Assembly (NCBI GenBank): GCA_021209875.1
Contig: JAGYVD010000003.1
Location: forward strand, 3,286,001 to 3,350,000
Origin: Rosellinia necatrix
Lineage: Eukaryota > Ascomycota > Sordariomycetes > Xylariales > Xylariaceae
Length of the DNA: 64,000 nucleotides
Reading direction: 5' to 3'
Shown here: piece after piece, positions 1-11,900 of the stretch
How the letters are laid out: each line of letters begins with the position of its first letter
How positions within the stretch are numbered: the stretch's first letter is position 1
Notes under the pieces: model-generated
Database searches by the model: none
Told to the model about the DNA's origin: nothing
Seen by the model: the letters and a program-made list of their open reading frames with translations, nothing else
Made by a program: the position numbers and the translations under genes

Positions 1-257
1 ACACACCCACCTCGATGATTGATGTTGATGAAGGTTTCGATGACTTCAATCCAGTCGGTGATGGCCAAATCGGCGGTGACTTTACTCTCTTCCCGCCAAA
101 TAATATGGGGAAGCCGTCGGATTTCGACCCGACGCTCTTCAGTGCTGTCCCGTCCAGCTTGGCTGCCGGCTACGACCAATTATCACACCCAGATTTCATG
201 GACTTCACCATGGACTGGACGTCTACGAACATGCATGGGTTTTCGCATCAGCAATAA
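1..257 (+). CDS. 3' end of an unidentified protein gene (partial)
   Basis: An open frame enters from the left edge and stops at a TAA ending at 257. The visible tail, about 84 residues, is acidic and rich in Asp, Phe and Pro, with repeated D-F pairs (GFDDF, GGDF, DFDP, DFMDF). Such acidic-hydrophobic tails are common in fungal transcription-factor activation regions, but no domain is visible, so that role is inference only. The first in-window ATG at 15 is probably internal because the frame is open upstream of it. No intron is needed. I do not recognise the family. Confidence 0.5.
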   Translation, partial: TPTSMIDVDEGFDDFNPVGDGQIGGDFTLFPPNNMGKPSDFDPTLFSAVPSSLAAGYDQLSHPDFMDFTMDWTSTNMHGFSHQQ

Positions 258-2074
258 ACTTACATACACGCCTCTTATGACGCTAGTAAGCTCTCTTCTT
301 GCTACTGTCAACAGGTCAAACTTACTGCTCCTCGTGAGGAGAGGGTTCTTTTTAACGATATTATGACGAGCGGACAAACACAGGGGTATAGAAACCCGAT
401 CCTCAGATTGTTCTAATGAAAAGAGATGTTGCCGAGAATACTGTTCGGATAGAAAACCCATCTCTTGCCTCTGTATATAGATGTTATTTCCCAGCACTTT
501 GATTTCTTCATACACCAAGGAACCTCGTTAGTTAAAGTCATGGGTGAATGGCCATTCTAATGGTCGTCGGTGCTAACAGCACTTGTTGTATCGCTGTCAA
601 ATTACGTTACGGAGAGGCAAGCAATTCTTTGAATATAAAAAGAATTGCCTATTCTATATACTTGGCTATTTATCCGCATTCCGTGACATGTTTAGGTAGC
701 TTCAGCGAGGCTCTATTGGTTTGTATATAGAGCTTACCATGATGATATAGGTGTTGAGTTCGGTGGGGTAGAGCTTTGTCTTTCTTGGCAACCGTTTAGA
801 GTTCTAGGCCGTCTGGCGACAGCTGCCACTTTTCCCCATGTGCAATTTTAGTCTTAATTTAATACCCCGTTTAAATTGGCCCAACTTCTATAAAAATTCT
901 TGTCTTCCCCCTACCACGAACTTCTTCCTTGATGGTCTTCGTATAAATACCCCCGATACATCCAAGTATGAGATAAGGACCACAGATCGAGTGGGAAAGC
1001 TCTAGGTAGCTTATAGTTTGCACCAATGACCGCACCCCGTACCCGAGCAGCTCTCGTGGCATCTCCCGGGCTCTAGGTTCGTACTTGACGGGTAAGCAAT
1101 CCTCTCTCCTCCGTCTGCCCAAGCCATGCTTCCCGCTGCTTGTTTCCTCTCTCTCGCATCCTACAATGATGACTCCGACACGCAAGTGTCCAACCTACTA
1201 CAACTCATAGGAAGAGCCGTATGAGACCGTCCTCGGGGGGGCGAGCTTTCCCGACCTGTGTCGAGGGTAGAACATGCGCGTCTTTTCGCGCCTTGATTCT
1301 TGCCCTTGGCACTGGGCCGGGTTCGTTCATTCAACCTCCCCCTTCGGCTTCCCCATTCGTTATACAGGCCGTCCTTGTGCCCGAGACCCGACGAGCGCAC
1401 GTGTGCATCGCCACATGCTGCCGTGCGTGAGGCGGGCAGTAGGACCTTGAGGCGCCGCGGTGGTGGAGGTGGGGAATGTGTTATGCTTATATCATATCTG
1501 GTTTCTGATGTTGGATGCGTTTTTTTTTCCTCTTCGAGAGATCTCTTTTCGTTTGCCTTTTGCTGTCGCTCTTAGCCTGGTTCGCCAGCTCAGGAGCACC
1601 GCTTGCTGCCGTTTCGATATCAAGAGCTCTGCTAACACGCCGGCAATATTGGTTTAGGCAACTACTACGATCTAATATAACCTATACGTAATCGAAAGCT
1701 CGAGTATTAGTCATCAGGGGGCATGCCGGGCCTATAATCACTATTAATATCCCCCTAGGATACTACTGGTTGATATCCCGAGGTAAGAAAATAATAGATA
1801 GCGTTTGCCAATTGTTCTATATAGATGCAAGATCAAACAAATCTCTAGGTTTCAACACATAGCTTCTCTTCCATTTTTGAAACAGTGATGCATTATGTAC
1901 ACACGGTCCTAGCACCGTTAATGCAAGGGTCTAAGCTCTATCAAAGTATAAATCATCGTACAAGACCACGAGGCGCTTTCCGTTTACCCGTACTATATCA
2001 TCATGCCTTGCTCTCTTTCAACTTCGCTATTCTTGCCATATCGTGACAATCCTTAATCATAAAACTGTATATCG
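258..2074. other. Intergenic spacer
   Basis: No supported gene. Short frames on both strands are not codon-like and overlap each other. The stretch 1495-1570 is pyrimidine-rich. The stretch 1680-2060 is AT-rich and holds the 3' side of the Per1 gene. Confidence 0.5.
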
Positions 2075-3304
2075 TTAGCAAAGAAAGCCGCGTACGAGTT
2101 TGGGTAAAGTATCCACATACCTGTACCAAAAGATGGTGGGTGCTATCGTACCGAGATGCCACAAACTATGGGCGTCCAGAGCGCCCCAGAGCGGCGGAAA
2201 GTCCAGCAACTCCAGACCCATAGCCAGCATGACCCAACCAACTAGCATGCTAGGCCAGATGGCCCAGTTCTGGCGGGTCTGGCGCCACCTCTGCCAGCTG
2301 AAGAAGGACCAGAGGGTGTTGTGGACCATGCCGACAACGACGTTGGCGGTCATGTTGTAGGTGTAGTTCCAGTCCCAGAACTTGAGGTAGCAGATGTGGG
2401 CGAGGTAGAGGGCGCAGCAGAGGGCGGTCCAGAGGCGGAGGAAGCTGCGGCGGCGCGGGGTGGGGAGGTCGAGGCGGGCGACGCGGACGAGGGCGTAGTA
2501 CATGCCGTAGAGGACGCTGGCGCCGGCGCCGAAGTAGTCGAGCTGCTCGGTGGCGTGGAAGTCGCGGGTGTGGAAGATGGTGCTGAAGACCCAGGCGACG
2601 GTGCCGAAGTAGCCGAAGAGCTCGTAGTACGGGCGGAGGGGGTAGCCGGGGGGCACGCGCTCACGGAGGCGGGCGAGCCCGTTCTGGTGCGCGGCCAGGT
2701 TGCCGAGGCTGAAGAGGACGGAGAAGGGCTCCTGCACGCCGAGGAGGCGCACGAAGGGCCACTTGCCGTGGAACTGCGCCACGGGGCGCCCGGCCGCCGC
2801 GCGACGCGCCGTCACGATTTGCTGGCAGGTGTAGTCGCATTCCTGCGCGCATGACCACTGGAGGAGTCGGTGGTGGAGGGCTGGCGGGCGAGGAGAGTGC
2901 GGCGAGGCATGTCAGCATGACGAGGTAGGCGATGTCGGGACTGGTGAGATGCGGTGGTCAAGAGGTGACGGGAGGAGGAGCTTACGTATGGGGGTCGGGT
3001 CGTTGTTCGGATCGCAGTTCTCACGCTTGCACACCTGGAGTTGGGGGAGGGACATGTTAGCCTCTCTCTCTCTCTCTCTCTCTCTCCCTCCCTCTCTCTA
3101 GCCGCCGCTCGGCACGAATGTATGGACGCCGTGTATGATGGGCGTGTGAGGGCATCGCGAACGCACCTTGACGCATTCTCGAAATTCGGGCAACTTGTCA
3201 CCGAACGAGGCCTCTACGGGCTGGAGAAACAGACAGACCACCAACCCTATGAGCAACAGGAACAGGGACGGGCGGCGCGTGGCCGTCTTCCATCGTACGG
3301 GCAT
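2075..3304 (-). CDS. PER1: Per1-like GPI-anchor remodelling protein
   Basis: Exons are 3304-3167, 3034-2986 and 2880-2075, giving 330 residues. Residues 1-31 form a signal peptide ending near VEAS, followed by a luminal part with a cysteine cluster (CVKVCKRENC, then CAQECDYTC), then about seven membrane segments. Family residues of the CREST hydrolase superfamily are visible: HTRD near 166, LDYFGAG just after it, and DAHSLWHL near 302-306. In yeast the protein acts in the ER, removing the acyl chain at sn-2 of the GPI anchor so that remodelling can proceed. Both introns have GT..AG ends and keep phase; joining exon 2 to exon 3 restores DPTPIPLHHRLLQW, a family-typical stretch. Intron 1 holds a CT microsatellite. 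Length matches the family. The 3' half is very GC-rich. Confidence 0.93.
3059..3100. repeat. (CT)n microsatellite inside Per1 intron 1
   Basis: About 14 CT dinucleotides followed by CCCT/CTCT interruptions. On the coding (minus) strand the tract is (GA)n and lies wholly inside the first Per1 intron (3166-3035), close to its acceptor. Confidence 0.9.
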
Positions 3305-5366
3305 CTTGTCTTGTACATCGAGGAGAAAGGCGGCTCATAGCAAGCTTAGAGCCGTCGTTCCGCCACTAGATCTAGAAACTCCCAGCACGCATTGAGTCGA
3401 ATCTCTCGACGCTTGAATAGGCATTCACTAGGTAGGTTAAGGTTAACGTCGTTCTCGGTGTTTGTTTCGACAACTAGTTACATAATTCTCGATCAAGGAT
3501 AATGCACGCGCATTTCCAGGCTCTCATTGGTCCGCGTTGCTCGGTTTCGGTGGGTGACCCTGTCCTTTTACCGGCAGTTATGTTATTCGCGTGGCAGGTT
3601 GTAGTCAGTGACTTCCACTGTCCTACAGCACCTGGGCAGGCTCTACCTAAGAATACCGGAGTGCCAAGGTACCTACCTGCAAACTGTAATGCATTACATC
3701 AGGTAGTTAGGTACATATCTAACCTTATGCAAGTGATCAATATGTAATGTAATGGCAGGTAAGCGCTGCGGGATGGCTAAGTGTCTCAAATTCTCGAATA
3801 TAAATTGCGATATTCGCAGGTTCGTCGCAATGAGTAACGCATGTTTATCTAATGAGAAAACGTAGCCACATCGGGTTGATATTTAACGTACCTACCTAAA
3901 TGTCTCGCTTCCCCTTATATGTATCTAGAAACAAGGTTTACCTTCGGTTACAGCTGCATGTAGCTAGCCTAACAAACCCTATTCCTATAGAAAACACATC
4001 TGCTACCTAGGTAAGTAGCAGGTGCAGTAGGTCAGTGACGGAAGGTGCAAGCCTAGGTAGTGCTGTATTTAAACCAGTCCACTGGACTGCTGGGATCAAT
4101 TCCTACACTTCTAATACATCATCCTTTTTACACCCAATAATCTCTGTTGGTGATCTCAATTTGAAGCTATCACCTACAAGAATCACCGAGAGGCCTAAAT
4201 TAGCTGGATTGAGGTTTTTTTTTCTTTTTTCCTTTTTCTTCAAAAAATAAACTTTTCTCCGACTTTTATGTCGAGCCAAGCATATAATAGGGTGTTGTGG
4301 GGGACGTATGCCATTTACCTACATCTCCATGGACCCCGGCCATCTCGCTATCTAATCGCCACAGTCGTCCCTACTTGAAGCAACGGCCTAGCTGGGAATA
4401 GTTTCGCGATGAGTGTCGAAATTAAACGCATACATAGGGAGCCACCTTCTTACGATCATGAGCAGTCTCATTCTTGATATCCCCATCGCCCCGTATCTTC
4501 TACTTTTGATGTAGAATGGCCGACGAGCACAACTCGACCACCGCTGTCCCACGAGTTCTTACTTACGCCCCTATTTATCGGAAACATGGCGGCCTCCGTT
4601 TTACTCTTCCACAGGCCCAAAATTATAGTTTAAACCAATATCCAAGTAATCACATTATCGAACTCTCACCTGGACGTTGTTTGTTAAATATCTTGGGCGA
4701 TCTAGAGTGGAGTTGATCTTATTCCCCTTTCCGAACAGAAATTAGAAGACCAGCCGTTGAAACCCTCTAGCAGCTGCTCTTCAGACACTCTAGTAATAAA
4801 TAACGTTTAGCATTCTATCTATAAAGCAAAGTTTCTGGGTGATGAAGCTGAGATTACTCTACAGCTCGAATGCTCCAGGGCCATACTTGTATATCAAGAT
4901 TTGGCCGTTTGGGGGCCAAAGCCCAATTGGGTTTTTGGGCGCTTAGTATTGGGTTGGGTTCTGGGACCCTACATGAGCTGACTTCGATCACGGACTGCCC
5001 TATTGGTGAGATAAGGGCACTTTGCACTCTGCACGTAGGACTTAACCCCTGCATACTGGGGCTTGAGGGATTGAGAACTTCGCGCCATGAAGATTCCCGA
5101 AATAAGTGCTCTCGTTTCACGGTGGACCATATAGCCAGGTCGAGCCATCTATTGGGATGAGAAACTGGTTGTCAATTCGACGTCCAGTCTTCCTTTCTGC
5201 TCGATACAGGTGTATAGGCGTACAGGTGTTCCGCCGCTGGATATTACGTATCTTCCACTTCTCCTTTACATGCTCCTGAGCTCTGTAACGCGATTCACAT
5301 TCACTCACGCCAGCTGATCCAACCCATCATCACCCTACTACGTAGTACAACCCTCGTGGTTGGTCC
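3305..5366. other. Intergenic spacer with TAGG-type palindromic repeats
   Basis: Divergent promoter region between Per1 (minus) and the DUF3433 gene (plus). It contains scattered CCTACCTAGGTAGG-type motifs, for example near 3415-3435, 3665-3715, 3885-3900 and 4005-4060. A T-rich run lies at 4216-4240. No coding signal that I trust. Confidence 0.5.
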
Positions 5367-8311
5367 ATGAATTCCGAGGGAACCTCGTTTCTTAACTCCG
5401 CTGGTTCGTTGGAGTCTACTCAATACGGTACCTACGACGAACATAGCTCAACAGATCGTCTTGACGAACAGTCAAGCGACGATGAAAAGCCTTCTGCCAG
5501 GGTACCGGATTACCAGCCTATCGTCTGTGAGTCGCCGCAATCATTGACTTGATTTCCCCAAAGGTTGCGCCGGGAATCCCTGTTGTGTCTGGTAGCGTTG
5601 AGGCTGATATGCCTTCCTGTAGTAAAATGGTGGTTCTTGGCTGGCCTAGGAATTCTCTTCGCCACTTTCGGTGGGCTCATCGAGTTAGCGATTCACAAAC
5701 TCCCCGTAAAAGAAACTGGCCTCACTCTTTTCTCGAGAGGCTTTTCTCTCGAGAGGCTTTTCTCTCGAGAGGCTTTTCTCTCGAGAGGCTTCGACGGAAA
5801 GGGCGTAAATATCTTTAACAGTGACGAGGCCAGGTTGTTGAATGATTCGCCATCAGAGCTAGCCCGACTACGATTTCCTTATTCCTCGACAAGCCATGCC
5901 ACACTAGCTACACCACTTTCAAGCACTTACTCCTGTTTTGAGTATACTAGGTCTAGTGTGACATGGATCCAAAGCACAGAGCAGATAACACCGGTTCGTC
6001 CAAGCCCCTTAGCGGGGAGGACGCGAGAGCCATCCGAGAGACCGCTGCGTGAGTACGGGCAACATCTATGGCCTTTGCAGCCGAGAATCCCGTCAAATTC
6101 GCCATGGGGCTCCTTTGGAAGAATTCCTGTTACATTCTCCTCTCGTCCTGCCCCGTCTGGTGAGCCCACGACGACACCGACACAGACCGTTGTAATTACC
6201 TCGGACTCGAGTAGTCAGACTGCTACATCCTCAATGCCCCCAAGCACTGGCAATGATCAACCTCGTTCCACATTGACCATCGCTCTCTCTGAGAGTCCCA
6301 GTCTGTCGAGTAGCGCGCCTGTTACTACCACTGATAGCTTTTCAAGCATGCCATCAACATTTTTAACAACACCATCGGCCTCTAGCCAAACTGCCCATTC
6401 GTCAGGATTTTCTGCAAGTTTTCCAGTTCCTCATTCTTTCCGTACTACACTCGATCATTCAACCATAAGCTCGACCGACAAGAAGCCTGATAAATCGACC
6501 AGGTCATCAGGGACAGAATTACCGAGGACATCTTCCGACGAGCCTCTCGTCGTAATTGTGCAGGTCTCCTCTGGCATTCCAACCTCGACAATAACGCTGG
6601 AAATCGCCTCCCCTCCGGTCACCTCTACGCTTACCGATTCGAACGGCACACCGACAGCGACCACGACGTTGAATATGTACAGCTCAGTCGTAGAAACTCT
6701 CTCAGACGCAAGCGGCACCCCGATGGCAACTGTAACTCTGGTCGCCGAACTGACGTTAATCACATCTGCACTCACCGACCAGAGCGGTAAGCCGACGGAT
6801 ACCGCCACGCTTGCGATACCTGTCACGTCAAGGCTGGTAACAATAACGAACGCTAAAGGATCGCCAACGCGGACCCTGACTCTGGTCCCGCTGTCACCGC
6901 TTCCAACAAGCTCGATGCCAAGCAATACAACAGGGTCGCAGAACACCACATCCACGGAGTTCTTTTTCATCTCGGAGGCAGACTACTTCCTGGGGACGTT
7001 TGCCGCCATCCTCGTAGCCACGGTGTTCTCGATTCCCATCCGAATAATAGACCTCAACGCCCAGCGCCTGCAGCCGTTCCACGAGTTCAACTGGCTAGCT
7101 CTGGTGGCACGACGGCGACATATTCGCTGTGTCGAGAGGCGGGGGGCCCGCACAGCATGATTCAAGACGTCGGCCTGCTTCTCAGGGGTCGCTGGCCGTT
7201 GACCCTTCTAACGACCTCGATAGTTGTTCTCTCGGCGTTTGCTACGACCTTTTCGTCCGAGGTGTTCGTGCTCGTCCTACACGGGAGCTGTTACAGGGGA
7301 AACCTGGTGTGGTAAAGAGACACGCGCCATTGTCCGGCTCTTGCTACGGCTTCAAAAGGAGGCTCAAGAAAATCGGCCTGAGGAGATGAGGAAGCGTGCA
7401 GCCGTTTTTCGCATTGAGCATCCCAGGGCACATCGTCACCCTTATGTTCCTGTCGGGCGTCATAGCTCTGATGGGGTATTATAATGGTCCACGAACGTTC
7501 CAACCCTTCGAGCGCTTCCTCGATAGCGAGTCCTTTGCCGTTCGTCTACTCTTCACCGCCTTTGGCGTCATCACTACATTTGCATGGAATGAGCTTCATA
7601 TAGGTGAGGAATAAATCTAGAGAACTCTAACTGTCCGAGATAATCAAGCTCACTCTAGGTGTCTTCAGCGGTGTCACACCTCAGCGCGTACAGGCAGATG
7701 GCCAGATCCCCTCAGACGGCTCAGCGCCCGATAGAGATATCCCCACCCACCAATTATTTCTCCGGTCTTGTCTCGGCTGTCCTGGAACATGGCCCTTATA
7801 TGAGCCTCGTATCCTCATTTGGCGTTTTATCTGAATCCTTGCCCATTCTTCTTAGCAACGTTCCCTACCAGGTGACGCAGACCCTTAACGTTCACCGTAC
7901 GTATTCAATTGTTCAACATCTACTTCTACCCGTCACATGTGGACTTCTCTTGATCTTATCTGAGCAACCTTGAGCTAATATCGAGCTGCAGCTGTCAGTA
8001 CTTGAATTCCTGTCTGGATCATGGCGGCTATGGTGCTCATCATCTTGGGTTCATTTTTTGTCCCATGGCAGCCGTTTCCAGCAGACGTTCGGACAATTGC
8101 CGGGACTGCTTATTATGTATGCGACTCGCAATTAATATAGAATATGGTCGTGTCGAACTTCACTCCCACACAGCCACCATGCGAGAAATACACGTTCGGG
8201 GAAATGATGGGTGTCTCAGGCACCAGGAGAGTAGGGGTCGATACTGAAGGGAACATTTCTGTTACTGAACGCGATTCCTTGTTGCAATTATATGAACATG
8301 CAAGACGCTAA
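5367..8311 (+). pseudogene. DUF3433 membrane protein gene, disrupted
   Basis: Exon 1 is 5367-5526 and exon 2 starts at 5623; the join gives a cytosolic tail, then a membrane segment (WFLAGLGILFATFGGLIEL). A long Ser/Thr-rich extracellular part follows, with four or five degenerate repeats of the type L-T-D-x-S-G-x-P-T-A-T-x-T-L. A second membrane segment begins near 6970 (YFLGTFAAILVATVFSIP). Family-typical stretches come later: TTATYSLCREAGGP, SPPTNYFSGL, LPILLSNVPYQVTQT and IAGTAYYVCDS. Two or more further introns are needed, about 7605-7668 and 7898-7990. The frame breaks near 7085-7100 (one-base shift). In-frame TGA at 8003 and TAG at 8138 interrupt sequence that stays homologous to TAA at 8309. 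Proteins with DUF3433 (such as Neurospora Spray) are multi-pass membrane proteins. It could instead be functional with sequencing errors, but three breaks make decay likelier. Confidence 0.68.
5728..5789 (+). repeat. 16-bp minisatellite within the DUF3433 gene
   Basis: Nearly four tandem copies of TTTTCTCTCGAGAGGC, the first copy lacking two bases. The unit contains an inverted repeat centred on CTCGAG. Because 16 is not a multiple of three, consecutive copies are read in different frames (SRGF, SLERL, FSREAF, LSRGF). Confidence 0.93.
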
Positions 8312-8983
8312 ACAACGGATTGTTCTAGTAGTTTTATTGAAAGACTAACTAGCTAGTAAGCCTGAAGTGGCTTAAACAAGACCAGTATTGTTTAAAGCAG
8401 AAAAACGTAGCATGCTTGAATGGAATTAACTGTTTTATTTTTCTTAATGTAGTGCTTAAGTAAAGGTAATGCGTTGATAGTAAAACAAACACCTAGTAGC
8501 TACAAAGAAAAGCCAAACTGCCGCACCTAAAGTTTTTACTGTACCTTTTTAAGCGATAAGAAACCTTTCGTGTCGAGTTCCTAATATTTTATAAATATGT
8601 ATTTTACCTTAGATGGGATTTCGTGCCTTTAACTTCGATGCGAAATTGATCGCCAGGTATAGAATCAACAGCTTGCCTATATCTCAGTAAATCTCTGCGA
8701 AACTTTTGGTAAAAGCCAGTCCCCTACTCTAATTACAGGTGGGTCAATAGGCGGTTCTATTCTGCTAACTAGATTCAGTGTTTGACTTGAAGACCTATAT
8801 TTAATGTGCTAACTAGTGTAGATGTGATTTTCGGATATTGTATCAAGAGCAGCGGCGATGGGAATGTCAGAAACATTGAGTATGACTGCATATCAACTAT
8901 CACGAAAGCTCTAGGTATATTCATATAGAATATACATAGCGAGAGGGATTTGCATGGGAGGTTATGGTGTATCAACATACTTA
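8312..8983. other. AT-rich spacer between convergent genes
   Basis: Lies between the 3' ends of the DUF3433 pseudogene and the SNF2 gene. AT-rich with no supported feature. Confidence 0.5.
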
Positions 8984-11900
8984 TCACCACCCCATTCTTG
9001 CCATCTCGCGCTTTCTCTTTTGCTGGGATATCATTTGCTATTCACTGTTAGACTTTCAACTTATAGTAGTTTAAGGGCGTAGCGTACCGTTTCCACCGTA
9101 TTGTTAATACGATACCGAATCACAGACACCGTTTCCTTTTGGTTGAGTCGCGTCGTCCTGGCGATGGCCTGGTTTTCGACGCTTGGGTTCCATTGAGGCT
9201 CTAAAATAAACACACGACTCGCGGCAGTGATATTGAGCCCAAGAGCCCCAGTTCCAGTGGTGGCTATAAAGCATTACAAGAATGTTAATTATAAATTTCC
9301 GAGATATAATTGATAGAATCGTGAAGCCAAATTTTATCGATATCGGGTAAGACTTACTACATCAATGTTAGCTTGAAAGTAAATGGGCAATAGGAAAAGT
9401 AACGCTTTGGCAACCAAAAAATAGAACGTTTCAAACCTACCCAAGTAACACGCTCGCTCCGGAGTCGGTGTCAAACTCCTCTAGAACCCGTTGTCTCCTC
9501 TTCATGGGTGTGTCCCCGTCTATTCGCAAGTAATTGATGCCTGCATTCTCTAAATGGCAACCAACAAGATCCAACGTATATGTCCAGCATGTGAATACTA
9601 TGCTACAGTGTTGTCAGCACCTCTGGCAAATTGACTAAGACTGGGGGCAGAACAGCGAGGGAATATAATCAATAATATACCTTTTCATCTCGTTCATACA
9701 GTCTTTGAGGTCAGTTACCAGAGTAGTCATTTTGATCGAGGAGCCCTGATCATGGAAATACATTTTGCTATCTCGATGGTGTCCCCTGTAGGCAGCGTTA
9801 CGCTCTGGGATACTCTCGGTTTGCACGCTCTCTCTAAAGTTTTTGTAATAGCACGAAGGGCAAACTATCGAGTCCTCGAATCCCGGGATACTACCCATGT
9901 GCTCGATGCAATGTATACATACAAAATGACCACAACTGGTTGGCGTTTGGATGAATGCTGGTCTAGGCTGTTCGCAGCCATCACATCTACCCTCAAAGGC
10001 GGTTCCGAGGCCAACGGAGAGGGATTGATCAAGTTGCAATCGAGCTATTTTCCACGAGAATGGCTTTTGGTAGGTACCGTGGTTGCAAAGAATGCGTAAT
10101 TGCAGCTGTGCCTGAAATATTCCGAATTCTCGGTTTTTCTCGTACTGGCCTACCTTTTCGCTTACGGTTCGCTGTAAGGTCTCCAGCGTTTCGTCGTATC
10201 GGATTCTTTCTTCTTGACTGAACTCAAGCGACCGTTCCTGGTCATCAACTCCCGGGAGGTCAAGGATGTCCCTGGAACGCCGAAGGCAAAGCGATTCATA
10301 GAGCCAAACCAGGCTGTCCTTGACTTTTTGGTATTTTTCTCGGCGGTCTTCCTTTGAGATATCCTTTAAGCTAAGCTGGTCAAACGGACCGGCTATAAGC
10401 CGTCGAAACTGAGAGATTTCATGAAATGGTTCGGCTCGTATAAAAGAAAACAGGGCACCGATATCAAGCAATTGATTCTGAATTGGTGTTCCGGTAAGGC
10501 ACCAGCGTGAACTGGCCTCAAGGTCCGAGCACATTCTGTGTAATTTGCTCGACGGCCGTCGGATGAAATGTGCTTCAGTTTGTCAACACTACCGAGTTCA
10601 CTATGTTGCCAGTTTCGGATATGAACGATACCTTCGTCAAGTACGACACGGTACCACTCGATTTTGTGCAGATTTCTTTGCCCGCTAGCGTACTCGCAAT
10701 AAAGTGTCTGGTAAGTCGTAACTATGAAATCTGAATCCGCAATAAAATTCGGATCTTTGTTTCTTCTAGTTCCGTGATACTTGATCCATTTCAGGTTTCC
10801 ATCCAGATGTCTATCGGCTAGCTGTTAGTGCTCGATTCCTGAATACCTGTCACGGAACTAGTCTTGACCTAAGAACTCCACTAGGGCACGGGCCAGAATA
10901 CTGTATATAAAAGGAGTGAGTAGCTGGCGACTGACCAAGTAAGGAACCTTCCCTCCTTGTGCAATAACATAAGTTATTTCTGGAACTACCAGCAGTACGA
11001 ACTGTGACAATACCAACTGGGAACCTACGCCTTGATTTCATTTATCCAGTTTTCGATTAACACTGGTGAGGTGTGAGTCACGCGGCCATTGTTCTACGGT
11101 AAAAGCGATGCTCCACTAACGTTCTGATGGAACAACCACTAGGGTCGAGCGGGAGGGTACTCTGCTCTTGTCGCTGTAGGACTCATCGTTGTGCTTCTGG
11201 CGAGCCCATTTATCGCCATCATCCAGTGTATCGAGTAATAGGGCCAGCACACATAGAGATTTACCCATGCCCATCTCATCCGCTAGTATGCCGCCCCCTT
11301 TCTCTTGTGGTGGGAGAGCAGACTCAGCCCCGGTTATTCGGTGAGTATACCTAACTGTGGGTTAACGTAGATACAAATCGTTGGTGTTCTCGAAAGGAGG
11401 TACTTTTCCTCGCTCCCATCTGGAGATTTTCGCCAGAGACGATATTTCTCTGGGATGTTTCCTGATTCACGTTGTTTCATGAACGTCAATGCCCGTTGTT
11501 GGTGGCTAGGATGATAACCCCGTTAGCATATCGGCAAGACTGCCGATTGTTGCTAGCTTACACTTGAAGGGGTGTCTTCACCCTCCGGTCACTCGCGGTC
11601 GTTTCTAGCTCACTGGCCCTCTGAAGGGAGCCATGGATATCCGAGACAATCATTTGGATTCTCTCGGGAGTAGCTAGTGGATCTTCTTCATCTGGGGTAC
11701 CCGGCACCTCATCGGCAGTGGGGAAGAACATGTTGATGCCTGGGAAGCTGACTACATGAGGATTTTCGTAGAGTAAATCATGCCGAGAATGATCGGGTCT
11801 TTGGAGCCACAATCTGTTATCCGAAAGGTGAACCCCAATTCTTTTCGCTTCGTCGCGTAATCCGTACACGTTAATGTCAAGGCGGATTATATCGCTGGCA

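Noticed and set aside
2321..2854. 177-codon plus-strand frame rich in Glu, Ala, Gly and Val
   Set aside because: It is the antisense shadow of the Per1 third exon; composition is a by-product of GC-rich codons there.
7311..7316. TAA after GNLVW in the DUF3433 gene counted as a further break
   Set aside because: A donor just upstream (gtgtgg) and acceptor cgtgcag can place it within an intron in phase, so I do not count it as damage.
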